This document shows, piece after piece, positions 51,400 through 59,648 of a DNA stretch of 64,000 nt. Every line of letters begins with the position of its first letter. Position 1 is the stretch's first letter. The notes beneath the pieces were generated by a model. The model saw nothing but the letters and a program-made list of their open reading frames with translations. It had not been told where the DNA came from and made no database searches. The position numbers and the translations under genes were made by a program. The stretch is taken from positions 2,108,001 through 2,172,000 of the forward strand of contig NZ_CP109907.1 in assembly GCF_033097525.1 (NCBI RefSeq). Direction: 5' to 3'. The stretch comes from Sphingobacterium sp. UGAL515B_05 (lineage in GTDB: Bacteria; Bacteroidota; Bacteroidia; Sphingobacteriales; Sphingobacteriaceae).

Positions 51400-53163
51400 G
51401 TGAGTCAAGATAAAATAACTGGTAAAACCTACGATATCAATTTAGTGAAACGCATGAGTCGCTATATGCGGCCTTACCATGTGTCATTTTGGATATCGGT
51501 CGTTCTAACGATATTGTTGGCCGCTGTGGCGCCCGCTTTGCCTATGCTAATTCAGCATACATTAGATAACTATATTTTAAATTTCGATACCAACGGGTTG
51601 TCCCTCATGCTGATAGCGATGTTGGCATTGGTCATCCTGCAGACCTTGATTCGTTATTATCATACCTTAATGACAAATACCCTGGGGCAGTCGGTCATTC
51701 GCGATATCCGGATTCAGGTATTTAACCACATTGTTCAACTCCGGCTTAAGTATTTTGATCGTACGGCGTTGGGAAAACTAATTACACGTACCATTTCTGA
51801 TCTGGAGACTCTTTCCAATATTTTTTCTGAGGGCTTGATCCAGATTATCGGTGATTTATTGCAGCTGGTAGTTATTCTGGTTGTGATGTTTTACTCCGAT
51901 TGGAAGCTAACATTGATTGTTTTAATTCCCATGCCTTTGATGGTGGCAGCAACTTATGTGTTTAAAGAGGCGATGAAATCTGCTTTTATTGATGTGAGGA
52001 AATGGGTTTCCAATTTAAATACCTTTTTGCAGGAACACATTACGGGAGTCGGGATTATCCAATATTTTGCGCGTGAAAAGCAGGAAATGGATAAGTTTAA
52101 AGAAATTAATGCGCAACATCGAAATGCACATATTCGAACCAATTGGTACTTCTCCATCTTTTTCCCTGTTTTGGAAATTATCATGGCTATTGCTTTGGGA
52201 TTATTGGTGTGGTTTGGTTCCAAACAAATTATGGGTGATGTGATCTCTCCGGGTGTAGTTGTAGCCTTCATCATGTATATTAATATGATCTTTAGGCCCA
52301 TTCGGGAACTTATTGACAAGTTCAATACACTTCAAATGGGTATGGTCAGTGCTGAACGAATTTTTGAAGTCTTGGATACCGATGAAAAGACGCCTAATTT
52401 GGGGACTTTGAAACCCGCACATATCAAAGGAGAGGTTGCGTTTCGCGATGTTTGGTTTGCTTACAATGAGGAAAATTGGGTTCTGAAAGATGTTAACTTC
52501 AATGTTAATCCGGGCGAGACTTTAGCTTTAGTTGGGGCTACTGGTGCCGGAAAATCTTCTACCATCAATATTCTAAGCCGGTTTTATGAAATCAATAAGG
52601 GTGAAATTCTATTGGATGGCCGTAATATCCGGGATTATGACCTTGATTATCTGAGAAATACCATTTCGACAGTATTGCAGGATGTATTTCTCTTTTCGGA
52701 TAGTGTCATCAATAACATTACATTAGGTGATCCTGCAATATCTAGAGAGCAGGTGATCGAAGCGGCAAAGGAGGTGGGCGCGCATGATTTTATTATGCGA
52801 CTGCCTGGGGGCTATGATTATGATGTGAAAGAGCGGGGAGCAACCTTATCTGCGGGGCAGGCACAATTGATTTCTTTTATACGGGCTTTGGTACACGATC
52901 CTCGGATTCTTATTTTGGACGAAGCGACTTCTTCGGTAGATACCGAAACGGAAGAAATGATCCAACATGCAATTGATAACCTCATGAGAGGAAGAACATC
53001 GATTGTTATTGCCCACCGCTTGTCCACCATTCAGAAGGCGGACAAGATTATTGTGTTGGATAAAGGCGAAATCAAGGAAATCGGAACGCATCAGGAATTG
53101 CTATCTTTCGATGGTTATTATAAAAAACTATACGACTTACAGTTTCATTCCGCAGGGATTTAA
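51400..53163 (+). CDS. ABC exporter, fused permease and ATPase (MdlB/MsbA type)
   Basis: A 587-residue half-transporter that works as a dimer in the inner membrane. Six transmembrane segments lie in residues about 25-310, followed by the nucleotide-binding domain: Walker A GATGAGKSS (about residue 380), Q-loop STVLQDVFLFSD, signature motif TLSAGQAQLI (the usual LSGGQ reads LSAGQ), Walker B RILILDEATSSVD and H-loop IVIAHRLS. The substrate (lipid, drug or peptide) cannot be told. Translation starts at GTG 51400, giving MSQDKITGKTYDINLVKR. Likely co-transcribed with truA. Confidence 0.93.
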   Translation: MSQDKITGKTYDINLVKRMSRYMRPYHVSFWISVVLTILLAAVAPALPMLIQHTLDNYILNFDTNGLSLMLIAMLALVILQTLIRYYHTLMTNTLGQSVIRDIRIQVFNHIVQLRLKYFDRTALGKLITRTISDLETLSNIFSEGLIQIIGDLLQLVVILVVMFYSDWKLTLIVLIPMPLMVAATYVFKEAMKSAFIDVRKWVSNLNTFLQEHITGVGIIQYFAREKQEMDKFKEINAQHRNAHIRTNWYFSIFFPVLEIIMAIALGLLVWFGSKQIMGDVISPGVVVAFIMYINMIFRPIRELIDKFNTLQMGMVSAERIFEVLDTDEKTPNLGTLKPAHIKGEVAFRDVWFAYNEENWVLKDVNFNVNPGETLALVGATGAGKSSTINILSRFYEINKGEILLDGRNIRDYDLDYLRNTISTVLQDVFLFSDSVINNITLGDPAISREQVIEAAKEVGAHDFIMRLPGGYDYDVKERGATLSAGQAQLISFIRALVHDPRILILDEATSSVDTETEEMIQHAIDNLMRGRTSIVIAHRLSTIQKADKIIVLDKGEIKEIGTHQELLSFDGYYKKLYDLQFHSAGI

Positions 53164-53685
53164 TTAAGCGATAATACTCTCTTTGGGGATAGTTTCTTCG
53201 TCTTCGATACGTGTATTTGCTTTGATTTCGGAACCTCGACCAACTAGAACGTTTGCTCCGATTGAGACATTTGGACCGATGTTGACAAAATCTTCAATAA
53301 TGGTGTTGCTCTCGATAACGGCGGAACCGGCAATAACGCAGTGGTTGCCTATTTGTACATCTGGAGCGATCGAAGCGCCAGGGAGAATAATGGTGCCTTC
53401 ACCAATTTCGGCTCTTTTTGATACGTAGGCTTTAGGATGGATGAGGGTCTGGAAGTTCCAATTTGCGTTTTCTGACACAATCCTTTGGCGAAGACCAGGA
53501 TTCTTGACTGCGACAAAGAAATTTTCTTCCGTGCCTTTTGCTTCATGATGAAGTTGAACCTCGTAATCGAATACATCTTCAATTAGTAGCGATTTGTCGA
53601 TAAGACCACCAATTTCAATCGCTAAATCTTCTGCTACATCTACCGCAGTTTTAGCATGTGCGGTTGCTCCGTATATATATAACAT
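53164..53685 (-). CDS. NeuD-like hexapeptide acyltransferase
   Basis: A 173-residue left-handed beta-helix acetyltransferase of the NeuD/PglD group. The N-terminal nucleotide-sugar-binding part (MLYIYGATAHAKTAVDVAED) is followed by hexapeptide repeats (IGEGTIILPGASIAPDVQIG; FVNIGPNVSIGANVLVGRGS). It is somewhat shorter than typical NeuD (about 210), and its glycine-rich loop reads GATAHAK where GAGGHAK is usual. It may modify a sugar in a surface glycan. It converges head to tail with the ABC exporter, whose stop is directly adjacent. Confidence 0.85.
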   Translation of the reverse strand: MLYIYGATAHAKTAVDVAEDLAIEIGGLIDKSLLIEDVFDYEVQLHHEAKGTEENFFVAVKNPGLRQRIVSENANWNFQTLIHPKAYVSKRAEIGEGTIILPGASIAPDVQIGNHCVIAGSAVIESNTIIEDFVNIGPNVSIGANVLVGRGSEIKANTRIEDEETIPKESIIA

Positions 53686-53701
53686 GGTATTTTTTTTTTC
53701 G

Positions 53702-53709
53702 CAAAGATA
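53702..53709 (-). promoter_or_regulatory. -7 element of the NeuD-like gene (TATCTTTG)
   Basis: On the minus strand TATCTTTG lies 16 bases upstream of the start codon, followed by a poly-A leader. No TTG is found at the -33 position. Confidence 0.45.
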
Positions 53710-53828
53710 AAGCTTTCTAAAAAAGAAGCCCTTTGGTGGGATGTAAAAAAATACAACAAAATGTCAGGTTTGATTGTTTTGGTGTTTATAGAGCTGTAAG
53801 GTTGGTTGTTTTTTCGGTCGCAATTATA

Positions 53829-53859
53829 TTGCATATGAAAATCAATTTATCTAAGTTTG
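53829..53859 (+). promoter_or_regulatory. Promoter of the DUF4293 gene
   Basis: TTG (53829-53831), 20 bases, then TAAGTTTG (53852-53859), 21 bases before the ATG. It shares about 30 of 35 positions with the murF promoter. Confidence 0.8.
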
Positions 53860-53880
53860 TTGATATACAAAAATTAAACT

Positions 53881-54363
53881 ATGATTCAACGTATCCAAAC
53901 TGTTTATTTGCTGATAGCAGGATTAGTCATATTTGGCTTGTTTCTATTTCCCTATGTTAATTATAGTGATTTAGTTGGCTTAGGGAAGAATGTGAAGGTA
54001 ACCGGTGTGTATAGTGTTGCTGCAGGTCAGCCAGTACACGAGGGAGGATTTGGCTATATTCTCCAGACCGTGGCCACTGTAATATTAGGAGGACTTCCCT
54101 TATTCACGATATTTAAATTTAAAAAACGTAAAGTTCAACTTTTGCTTATTTGGATAGAGATTGTGGCGATTATCTTATTTGCGGTATGGCTATACTCTTC
54201 TGCTAGTGCTCATCTCGCTACGGTGAGCCAATTTTTGGGCGCAGGGAATATCGGTGTAGGATTCTTTTTGTTACCAATTTCAATTATATTCTGTGCGTTA
54301 GCTATGGGCGGAGTGCGTAAAGATGAAAAATTGATCCGGTCTGCCGATCGATTGCGGGCATAA
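53881..54363 (+). CDS. DUF4293-family membrane protein
   Basis: A 160-residue integral membrane protein that starts MIQRIQTVYLLIAGLVIFGL, the characteristic opening of the DUF4293 family found almost only in Bacteroidota. Four transmembrane segments are predicted at about residues 7-24, 57-79, 89-107 and 123-140, with a soluble loop between the first two. The function is unknown. It has its own strong promoter and a terminator at 54391, so it is a single unit. Confidence 0.88.
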   Translation: MIQRIQTVYLLIAGLVIFGLFLFPYVNYSDLVGLGKNVKVTGVYSVAAGQPVHEGGFGYILQTVATVILGGLPLFTIFKFKKRKVQLLLIWIEIVAIILFAVWLYSSASAHLATVSQFLGAGNIGVGFFLLPISIIFCALAMGGVRKDEKLIRSADRLRA

Positions 54364-54390
54364 TGTTGAGACAATAAAACAATACGAGTT

Positions 54391-54416
54391 AAAGCCACGA
54401 TCTTCGTGGCTTTTTT
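54391..54416 (+). terminator. Terminator of the DUF4293 gene
   Basis: AAGCCACGA pairs with TCGTGGCTT around a TCT loop, followed by a T run. Confidence 0.92.
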
Positions 54417-54430
54417 AAATATAATATAAT

Positions 54431-54895
54431 ATGAATGTTTTTTTTCGATATGTTGTCCTCTTGATGTTCTTTCTTGGAGGTGGGCTTGTAAAGGCTCAGT
54501 CAGCAGATTCATTGCTGGTTGTTGACGATATTCAATTCGATGTGCGGGAATTTCACTTCGATGAGCGTAAGAATGAGCTGGTGATTAATCTGTTTGCGAT
54601 ATCTTATAGTACCGATCCCCGTGAGTATAAAATGAATACCTTTTCCACGCAAGTGTTGGATCAGAAGAAACAACCCCATTTTTTTTCAACGATTCAGATG
54701 GGAAATGTTTTGGTTAAATTTGAAGATAAGCAGAATTATCTGCATTATTTGTTAGAAGAAGATAAGCCTGTGGATATACAGGTCGTTGTCAAGGATTGGA
54801 AAAAAGCGGATAAGCCGGATCTGATTAAACTGGTGTTTGAGAGCAGTACGGAAGAGGGTGAGTTTTTGGAAGTTCCTATTCCGTTAAAGAAATAA
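54431..54895 (+). CDS. Hypothetical secreted protein
   Basis: I do not recognise a family for this 154-residue protein. It begins with a clear signal peptide (MNVFFRYVVLLMFFLGGGLV, cleavage near VKAQS). The mature part is rich in alternating hydrophobic and polar residues, with no cysteines, suggesting a small beta-sandwich in the periplasm. It follows the DUF4293 terminator by 15 bases and ends before a bidirectional terminator. Codon use resembles its neighbours. Confidence 0.7.
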   Translation: MNVFFRYVVLLMFFLGGGLVKAQSADSLLVVDDIQFDVREFHFDERKNELVINLFAISYSTDPREYKMNTFSTQVLDQKKQPHFFSTIQMGNVLVKFEDKQNYLHYLLEEDKPVDIQVVVKDWKKADKPDLIKLVFESSTEEGEFLEVPIPLKK

Positions 54896-54914
54896 TAGAT
54901 TTTGGGGCTTGATC

Positions 54915-54955
54915 AAAAAAAAAGCTTCGGTGCGATAGCGCCGAAGCTTTTTTTT
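54915..54955. terminator. Bidirectional terminator
   Basis: AAGCTTCGGTGC pairs with GCGCCGAAGCTT around a GATA loop, with nine A before and eight T after, between the convergent genes ending at 54895 and 54968. Confidence 0.93.
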
Positions 54956-54967
54956 GATTGGTCAATA

Positions 54968-55507
54968 TTATCGATTGTATCTGATCTGTTGTTTGTCCAT
55001 CATGCCCATCTGATCTTTCATCATTTTGATCTGATCGGCCAATAATTTGTTTTTATCTGCTTTTTTCGCTTCCTGAAGAAGTTTTTCGGCTTCACGCTTG
55101 TTGCGTTTTGCCATTGCTACACCAGCCAGGCTTAATTTTGCTAAAGCGATATTATGATCCATATGTAAGCCCAACGCTAATGCCTTCTTAAAATATTTTT
55201 CGGATTGCATAGGTGCGCGTTGTGATTCGATCAGTCCGATCAGCATATTGTAGTAACCGTGCTGTTGTGGGATCAATTGCTTTTCGTAGTTGGTGATTTT
55301 ACGTAGCCATTTTTCAGCTGCGGCCATATTTTGTTTACGCATATACCATTGCGCAATCAGCATATATTCGTGGAAAAATACAGTAACAAAGCCTAAGATC
55401 GTGATCAGGATGCCTAAGATTCCCCATCCCCAATTTCCAGTCCAGAATAAGGCAACTGTTCCGATCAGCAATGCACTGCAAATAATGATTCTAACGAGAT
55501 TTGACAT
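54968..55507 (-). CDS. Membrane-anchored TPR-like protein of unknown function
   Basis: A 179-residue protein. Two hydrophobic segments at about residues 6-22 and 27-46 anchor it in the inner membrane. The rest is helical and TPR-like (AAAEKWLRKITNYEKQLIPQ; SEKYFKKALALGLHMDHNIA; GVAMAKRNKREAEKLLQEAK), ending in a Met- and Lys-rich tail. TPR repeats normally hold other proteins; no partner is evident from the neighbours. It is a single-gene unit with a shared terminator at its 3' end. Confidence 0.75.
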   Translation of the reverse strand: MSNLVRIIICSALLIGTVALFWTGNWGWGILGILITILGFVTVFFHEYMLIAQWYMRKQNMAAAEKWLRKITNYEKQLIPQQHGYYNMLIGLIESQRAPMQSEKYFKKALALGLHMDHNIALAKLSLAGVAMAKRNKREAEKLLQEAKKADKNKLLADQIKMMKDQMGMMDKQQIRYNR

Positions 55508-55693
55508 AAATCTTTGTTTAAAATATTTGTATTCAATTTAATTCTGCAAATATCCGTTAATTTCACCGTTTAAGCAACTCGTTCAGGTGGTTATTTTGTA
55601 AAAATGTGTTTTTCCCCTGAAGAGGATATGGATAAACGAGATGTGCTCGTGTTTTTTTGCTGTAGTCCCTTGAAAAGAGCTTATGTGGATAAA

Positions 55694-55725
55694 TTTGCCT
55701 TTATATGCAACTTTATCTATGTTTG
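55694..55725 (+). promoter_or_regulatory. Promoter of ung, abutting the start codon
   Basis: TTTG (55694-55697), 20 bases, then TATGTTTG (55718-55725), ending only 4 bases before the ATG at 55730. Transcription would start at or next to the start codon. Confidence 0.65.
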
Positions 55726-55729
55726 GGGT

Positions 55730-56404
55730 ATGGAAAAGCAATACGATGATTCTTGGGCTCCTGTGCTAAAGCCTTTGTTTGGTCAGCCTTATATGAAACA
55801 GCTGTCTACTTTTGTGCAAGAAGAGCGGCAGAAAACGAAAGTGTTTCCACCGGCAGATCTGGTGATGAATGCTTTTAAGCTGACGCCATTGGACCAGGTA
55901 AAAGTAGTTATCTTAGGGCAGGATCCTTACCATAATGATGGGCAGGCGCACGGCTTGTCTTTCTCTGTGCCAGAAGGGATTGCTTTGCCGCCATCCTTAA
56001 AAAATATCTTTAAGGAATTACAAGACGATATACCCGGTTTTGTTGAACCACGTGCTGGCGATTTGACCTATTGGGCCAAACAGGGTGTACTCTTGTTAAA
56101 TGCGACATTGACAGTACAGGCGCATTTAGCAGGCTCCCATCAGAAGAAAGGTTGGGAGATTTTTACAGATAGTATTATTCATGCCATTTCGGAGCGTTGT
56201 GAACATGTGGTATTTCTGTTGTGGGGAAGTTATGCCCAAAAGAAAAGTGTGCTTATTGATGCGAAGAAGCATCTTATACTAATGGCGGTGCATCCATCAC
56301 CGTTGTCTGTCTATCGTGGTTTTTTTGGTAGTAAACATTTTTCACGCGCAAACCAATATTTGATGGAACATGGTAAAGCCCCAATTGATTGGCGCCTGGT
56401 TTAA
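55730..56404 (+). CDS. ung: Uracil-DNA glycosylase
   Basis: A 224-residue base-excision repair enzyme that removes uracil from DNA. The water-activating motif is GQDPYHNDGQAHGLSFSV (family 1 GQDPYH, about residue 62), the leucine-loop motif is HPSPLSVYRGFFG, and LLLNATLTVQAHLAGSH lies between. I start at 55730 (MEKQYDDSWAPVLKP), the family-typical N-terminus; the frame is open 42 codons further upstream but that part contains the promoter and is not family-like. It is a single gene, convergent with the Lrp-type gene. Confidence 0.95.
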   Translation: MEKQYDDSWAPVLKPLFGQPYMKQLSTFVQEERQKTKVFPPADLVMNAFKLTPLDQVKVVILGQDPYHNDGQAHGLSFSVPEGIALPPSLKNIFKELQDDIPGFVEPRAGDLTYWAKQGVLLLNATLTVQAHLAGSHQKKGWEIFTDSIIHAISERCEHVVFLLWGSYAQKKSVLIDAKKHLILMAVHPSPLSVYRGFFGSKHFSRANQYLMEHGKAPIDWRLV

Positions 56405-56427
56405 GTTTTGTCTTGCGTTAAATAAAC

Positions 56428-56495
56428 ATCATTGCCGGTGATCGTCGCATGGAGCAAATACGTCCAAAAGCGAGATTCCGGTAATGATATTTTTG
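56428..56495 (+). terminator. Possible long-loop terminator after ung
   Basis: ATCATTGCCGG (56428-56438) can pair with CCGGTAATGAT (56478-56488, one G-T pair), followed by ATTTTTG. The 39-nt loop makes it weaker than the other terminators here. Confidence 0.35.
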
Positions 56496-56513
56496 ATCGA
56501 CTTATTCCTTCGT

Positions 56514-56984
56514 TTAATATTCTAAAGGAATAATTGGTTCTTTTTTGCTGGTTGACATAATCATCATGGTTTGGAATGTCTTTACAAAAGGTATTTTGGA
56601 GATTTTTTCCATGATGACACCTTCATAAGCTTTAATATCTTTTACGTAAACCTTGAGGATGAAATCACAATTGCCTGTAACGTGGTGGCATTCGGTTACC
56701 TCAGGTATCATTTTGACGGCAGCAACAAACTCAGGGATAGCGTTATGTGTATGGAAATCGAGTGAGATCTGGATAAACGATTTGATTCCTAGTCCCAATT
56801 TCTCCTCGTCTACAAAAGCATGGTAACTTTTGATGAAGCCAGAGTTTTCCAGTTTTCGCACACGCTCTAAAGTTGGTGCGGGAGATAGTCCGATGCTAGA
56901 TGCGAGTTGCAAATTAGTTATACGACCATTCTCTTGTAATAGTTTAAGAATTTTTAAATCTGTTTTATCCGGTGCAAAGGGCAT
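56514..56984 (-). CDS. Lrp/AsnC-family transcriptional regulator
   Basis: A 156-residue feast/famine regulator. The N-terminal helix-turn-helix (KILKLLQENGRITNLQLASS, then GLSPAPTLERVRKLENSGFI) covers residues about 10-50; the C-terminal RAM ligand-binding domain (CHHVTGNCDFILKVYVKDI near residue 98) senses an amino acid. The length is typical. It is divergent from sufB, with about 330 bases between, and two 16-bp direct repeats lie in front of it. No amino-acid gene is next to it, so the regulated pathway is unknown. Confidence 0.93.
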   Translation of the reverse strand: MPFAPDKTDLKILKLLQENGRITNLQLASSIGLSPAPTLERVRKLENSGFIKSYHAFVDEEKLGLGIKSFIQISLDFHTHNAIPEFVAAVKMIPEVTECHHVTGNCDFILKVYVKDIKAYEGVIMEKISKIPFVKTFQTMMIMSTSKKEPIIPLEY

Positions 56985-57015
56985 ATCTTAAGTCTTAATA
57001 ATCAATAGTATTTGT

Positions 57016-57061
57016 AAATATACAAAATTATATTTGGAAATTTAAAAATATACAAAATTAT
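57016..57061. repeat. 16-bp direct repeat upstream of the Lrp-type gene
   Basis: AAATATACAAAATTAT occurs at 57016-57031 and exactly again at 57046-57061, 30 bases apart, close to three helical turns. Each copy contains a minus-strand TAATTTTG. Lrp proteins bind phased AT-rich sites of about this size, so autoregulation is possible. Confidence 0.65.
57023..57056 (-). promoter_or_regulatory. Promoter of the Lrp/AsnC gene
   Basis: On the minus strand TTTG (57053-57056) is followed after 22 bases by TAATTTTG (57023-57030), 38 bases before the start codon. Both elements lie inside the 16-bp repeats. Confidence 0.55.
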
Positions 57062-57249
57062 TGATGATTAATAGATTTTAGCTATATTAAGATTGCTTAG
57101 TTATAATTTTAATCGATGTAAAATCATTTGACTGTCATAATCGATTGAAATGTGCTCATTTTAATGAAATGGAGTGATAAATGTCATTTTTTTATTAAAA
57201 ATGCCTTCGTAAGGTGCTATTAAATGCTGTTTTATTGGCTTTGAAATTG

Positions 57250-57257
57250 TAACTTTG
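57250..57257 (+). promoter_or_regulatory. -7 element of the suf operon (TAACTTTG)
   Basis: A full TAnnTTTG match 59 bases ahead of the sufB ATG. The nearest TTG is only 12 bases upstream of it, so the -33 part is unclear. Confidence 0.5.
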
Positions 57258-57267
57258 CAGTTCGATA

Positions 57268-57314
57268 GGTGCGGAGGTGAAGCCCTCCCAAATTAGTTAA
57301 ACCGTGAGAGCGCA
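57268..57314 (+). other. Possible structured leader of sufB
   Basis: GGAGG (57273-57277) can pair with CCTCC (57284-57288) as a tight hairpin, and TGCG (57270-57273) with CGCA (57311-57314), which ends 2 bases before the ATG. This would bring the start codon into a folded element. I know no riboswitch class that it matches. Confidence 0.35.
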
Positions 57315-57316
57315 AT

Positions 57317-58768
57317 ATGAGTACTAAAGACGACGATTTGTTAAAAGAGCTGGAGCTCGAAGAATATAAATACGGGTTCACGACAGATATCGAAATGGAA
57401 ATTGCAGCCAAAGGCCTTACTGAGGATACGGTTCGTTTTATTTCGGCAAAAAAGAATGAACCTGAATGGCTATTGGAATGGAGGTTAAAAGCTTTCCGTC
57501 ATTTCTTGACGTTAAGAATGCCTACTTGGCAGAATTTCAAAGCTCCTGAAATTGATTTTCAAGAGATTTCCTACTATGCAGCCCCAAAAGCAAAACCACA
57601 GCTTAATTCGATGGATGAAGTTGACCCTGAGTTGATTGCTACCTTTGAAAAATTGGGGATTCCTTTGGATGAGCAAAAAGTATTGGCAGGAGTTGTGGCG
57701 GTAGATGCTGTCTTTGACTCGGTATCTGTCAAAACAACGTTTCGTGAGAAATTAAAAGAACAAGGTGTTATTTTCTGTTCATTTGGTGAGGCCGTGCAAG
57801 AGCATCCTGACCTGGTGAAAAAATATTTGGGTACAGTGGTTCCACAGACGGATAACATTTATGCGGCGTTGAATTCTGCAGTATTTTCGGATGGATCCTT
57901 TGTTTATGTTCCAAAAGGTGTTAGATGTCCAATGGAATTATCGACCTACTTCCGTATCAATGCACAGAATACCGGACAATTTGAACGCACGTTGATCATT
58001 GCCGATGAGGGAGCTTATGTTTCTTATTTGGAGGGATGTACTGCACCTATGCGTGATGAAAACCAGCTGCATGCTGCGGTAGTTGAATTGATTGCCGAAC
58101 GCGATGCTGATATTAAATATTCTACCGTGCAAAACTGGTACCCTGGTGATAAAGATGGAAAAGGTGGTATTTATAACTTTGTAACCAAGCGTGGAATCTG
58201 TAAGGGTGATAACAGTAAAATCTCTTGGACACAGGTAGAAACTGGTTCTGCAATTACATGGAAATACCCTGGTGTGATTTTAAAGGGTGATAACTCTATT
58301 GGCGAGTTTTACTCTGTAGCCATGACGCGTAATCATCAGGTAGCTGATACAGGAACGAAGATGGTTCATTTGGGTAAAAACACGAAATCTAAAATTATTT
58401 CTAAAGGTATTTCTGCCGGTAAGAGCCACAACAGTTATAGAGGTTTGGTGAAAATCGGTCCAAAAGCAGACAACTCACGTAACTTTACCCAATGTGACTC
58501 CTTATTGATCGGTGATAAATGTGGGGCACATACATTCCCTTATATCGAAAATAGAAATAAGACAGCCAAATTAGAGCATGAGGCGACTACTTCCAAAATC
58601 GGTGAGGACCAAGTATTCTATTTGAATCAACGTGGTATCGATTCTGAGAAAGCTGTTGGTTTAATTGTCAACGGGTATGCAAAGGAAGTATTAAATCAAT
58701 TGCCGATGGAGTTTGCTGTAGAGGCTCAAAAATTATTGGCAATTTCATTAGAAGGTTCAGTAGGATAG
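57317..58768 (+). CDS. sufB: Fe-S cluster assembly protein SufB
   Basis: A 483-residue scaffold subunit of the SUF iron-sulphur cluster machine. The beta-helical core with [20 protein letters not shown] and [20 protein letters not shown] is highly conserved, as is the C-terminal [20 protein letters not shown] region near the invariant Cys and Glu/His ligands. It works with SufC and SufD in the cytoplasm to build 4Fe-4S clusters. It is the first gene of sufB-sufC-sufD and has its own promoter region. The length matches other Bacteroidota SufB. Confidence 0.97.
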   Translation: MSTKDDDLLKELELEEYKYGFTTDIEMEIAAKGLTEDTVRFISAKKNEPEWLLEWRLKAFRHFLTLRMPTWQNFKAPEIDFQEISYYAAPKAKPQLNSMDEVDPELIATFEKLGIPLDEQKVLAGVVAVDAVFDSVSVKTTFREKLKEQGVIFCSFGEAVQEHPDLVKKYLGTVVPQTDNIYAALNSAVFSDGSFVYVPKGVRCPMELSTYFRINAQNTGQFERTLIIADEGAYVSYLEGCTAPMRDENQLHAAVVELIAERDADIKYSTVQNWYPGDKDGKGGIYNFVTKRGICKGDNSKISWTQVETGSAITWKYPGVILKGDNSIGEFYSVAMTRNHQVADTGTKMVHLGKNTKSKIISKGISAGKSHNSYRGLVKIGPKADNSRNFTQCDSLLIGDKCGAHTFPYIENRNKTAKLEHEATTSKIGEDQVFYLNQRGIDSEKAVGLIVNGYAKEVLNQLPMEFAVEAQKLLAISLEGSVG

Positions 58769-58830
58769 ATAAAAAATCATTGGGAATGTAGTTTATAACG
58801 CTACATTACACCATACTCAATACGAATAAA

Positions 58831-59589
58831 ATGTTAAGCATTAAAAATTTACATGCGTCTGTAGAAGACAAACAAATATTAAAAGGGTTAAACCTAGAAG
58901 TAAAAGCTGGAGAAGTTCATGCGATTATGGGACCAAATGGTGCTGGTAAAAGTACATTAGGTAATGTATTAGCCGGACGTGAATCCTATGAAGTAAGTGA
59001 AGGTTCTGCACAATTGGACGGTGTAGATTTATTGGATCTTTCACCTGAGGACCGCGCACGTGAAGGGCTGTTTTTGGCTTTTCAATATCCTGTTGAGATT
59101 CCGGGCGTATCGAATATCAATTTCTTGAAAACAGCTGTAAATGATATTCGTGAGTATAAAGGCCTTCCTCCAATGGAAGCGAAGGAATTTTTACAAATGG
59201 TAAAAGATAAGCAAAAATTGGTTGAATTTTCGGCTAATTTGGCTAACCGCTCTTTAAATGAAGGATTTTCCGGTGGTGAGAAAAAGCGTAACGAAATTTT
59301 TCAATTAGCGATGTTGAACCCGAAGTTATCTATTTTGGATGAGACAGATTCTGGTTTGGATATCGATGCCCTTCGTATCGTTGCAAATGGCGTGAATCAA
59401 TTGCGCTCTAAAGACAATGCTTTTATTGTTATTACACACTACCAACGTTTGTTGGATTATATCGTTCCAGATTTTGTTCACGTATTGTACAATGGCCGTA
59501 TCGTGAAATCGGGACCTAAAGAATTGGCTTTGGAGCTCGAAGAAAAAGGATACGATTGGTTAAAAGAATATGATACACAAAACGCCTAA
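58831..59589 (+). CDS. sufC: SUF system ATPase SufC
   Basis: A 252-residue ABC-type ATPase of the SufBC2D complex. Walker A is GPNGAGKSTLG (about residue 33), the signature region is FSGGEKKRNEIFQLA and Walker B is LSILDETDSGLDIDALRI, in the form specific to SufC (DETDSGLD). It drives the conformational change that lets SufB-SufD assemble the cluster. It lies 62 bases after sufB and 59 bases before sufD. Confidence 0.97.
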   Translation: MLSIKNLHASVEDKQILKGLNLEVKAGEVHAIMGPNGAGKSTLGNVLAGRESYEVSEGSAQLDGVDLLDLSPEDRAREGLFLAFQYPVEIPGVSNINFLKTAVNDIREYKGLPPMEAKEFLQMVKDKQKLVEFSANLANRSLNEGFSGGEKKRNEIFQLAMLNPKLSILDETDSGLDIDALRIVANGVNQLRSKDNAFIVITHYQRLLDYIVPDFVHVLYNGRIVKSGPKELALELEEKGYDWLKEYDTQNA

Positions 59590-59648
59590 TCTTTTACCTG
59601 AGTAAATAGGATTGGAAGAGAATTTTGGCGATTTGATTAAAAAATAAC

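Larger units (their letters stand above)
56985..57316. other. Divergent AT-rich intergenic region (lrp / sufB)
   Basis: This 332-bp AT-rich stretch holds a 16-bp direct repeat (57016-57031 and 57046-57061), a minus-strand promoter for the Lrp-type gene, a -7 element for suf (57250-57257), and a short structured leader (57268-57314). Nothing coding is seen. Confidence 0.6.
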
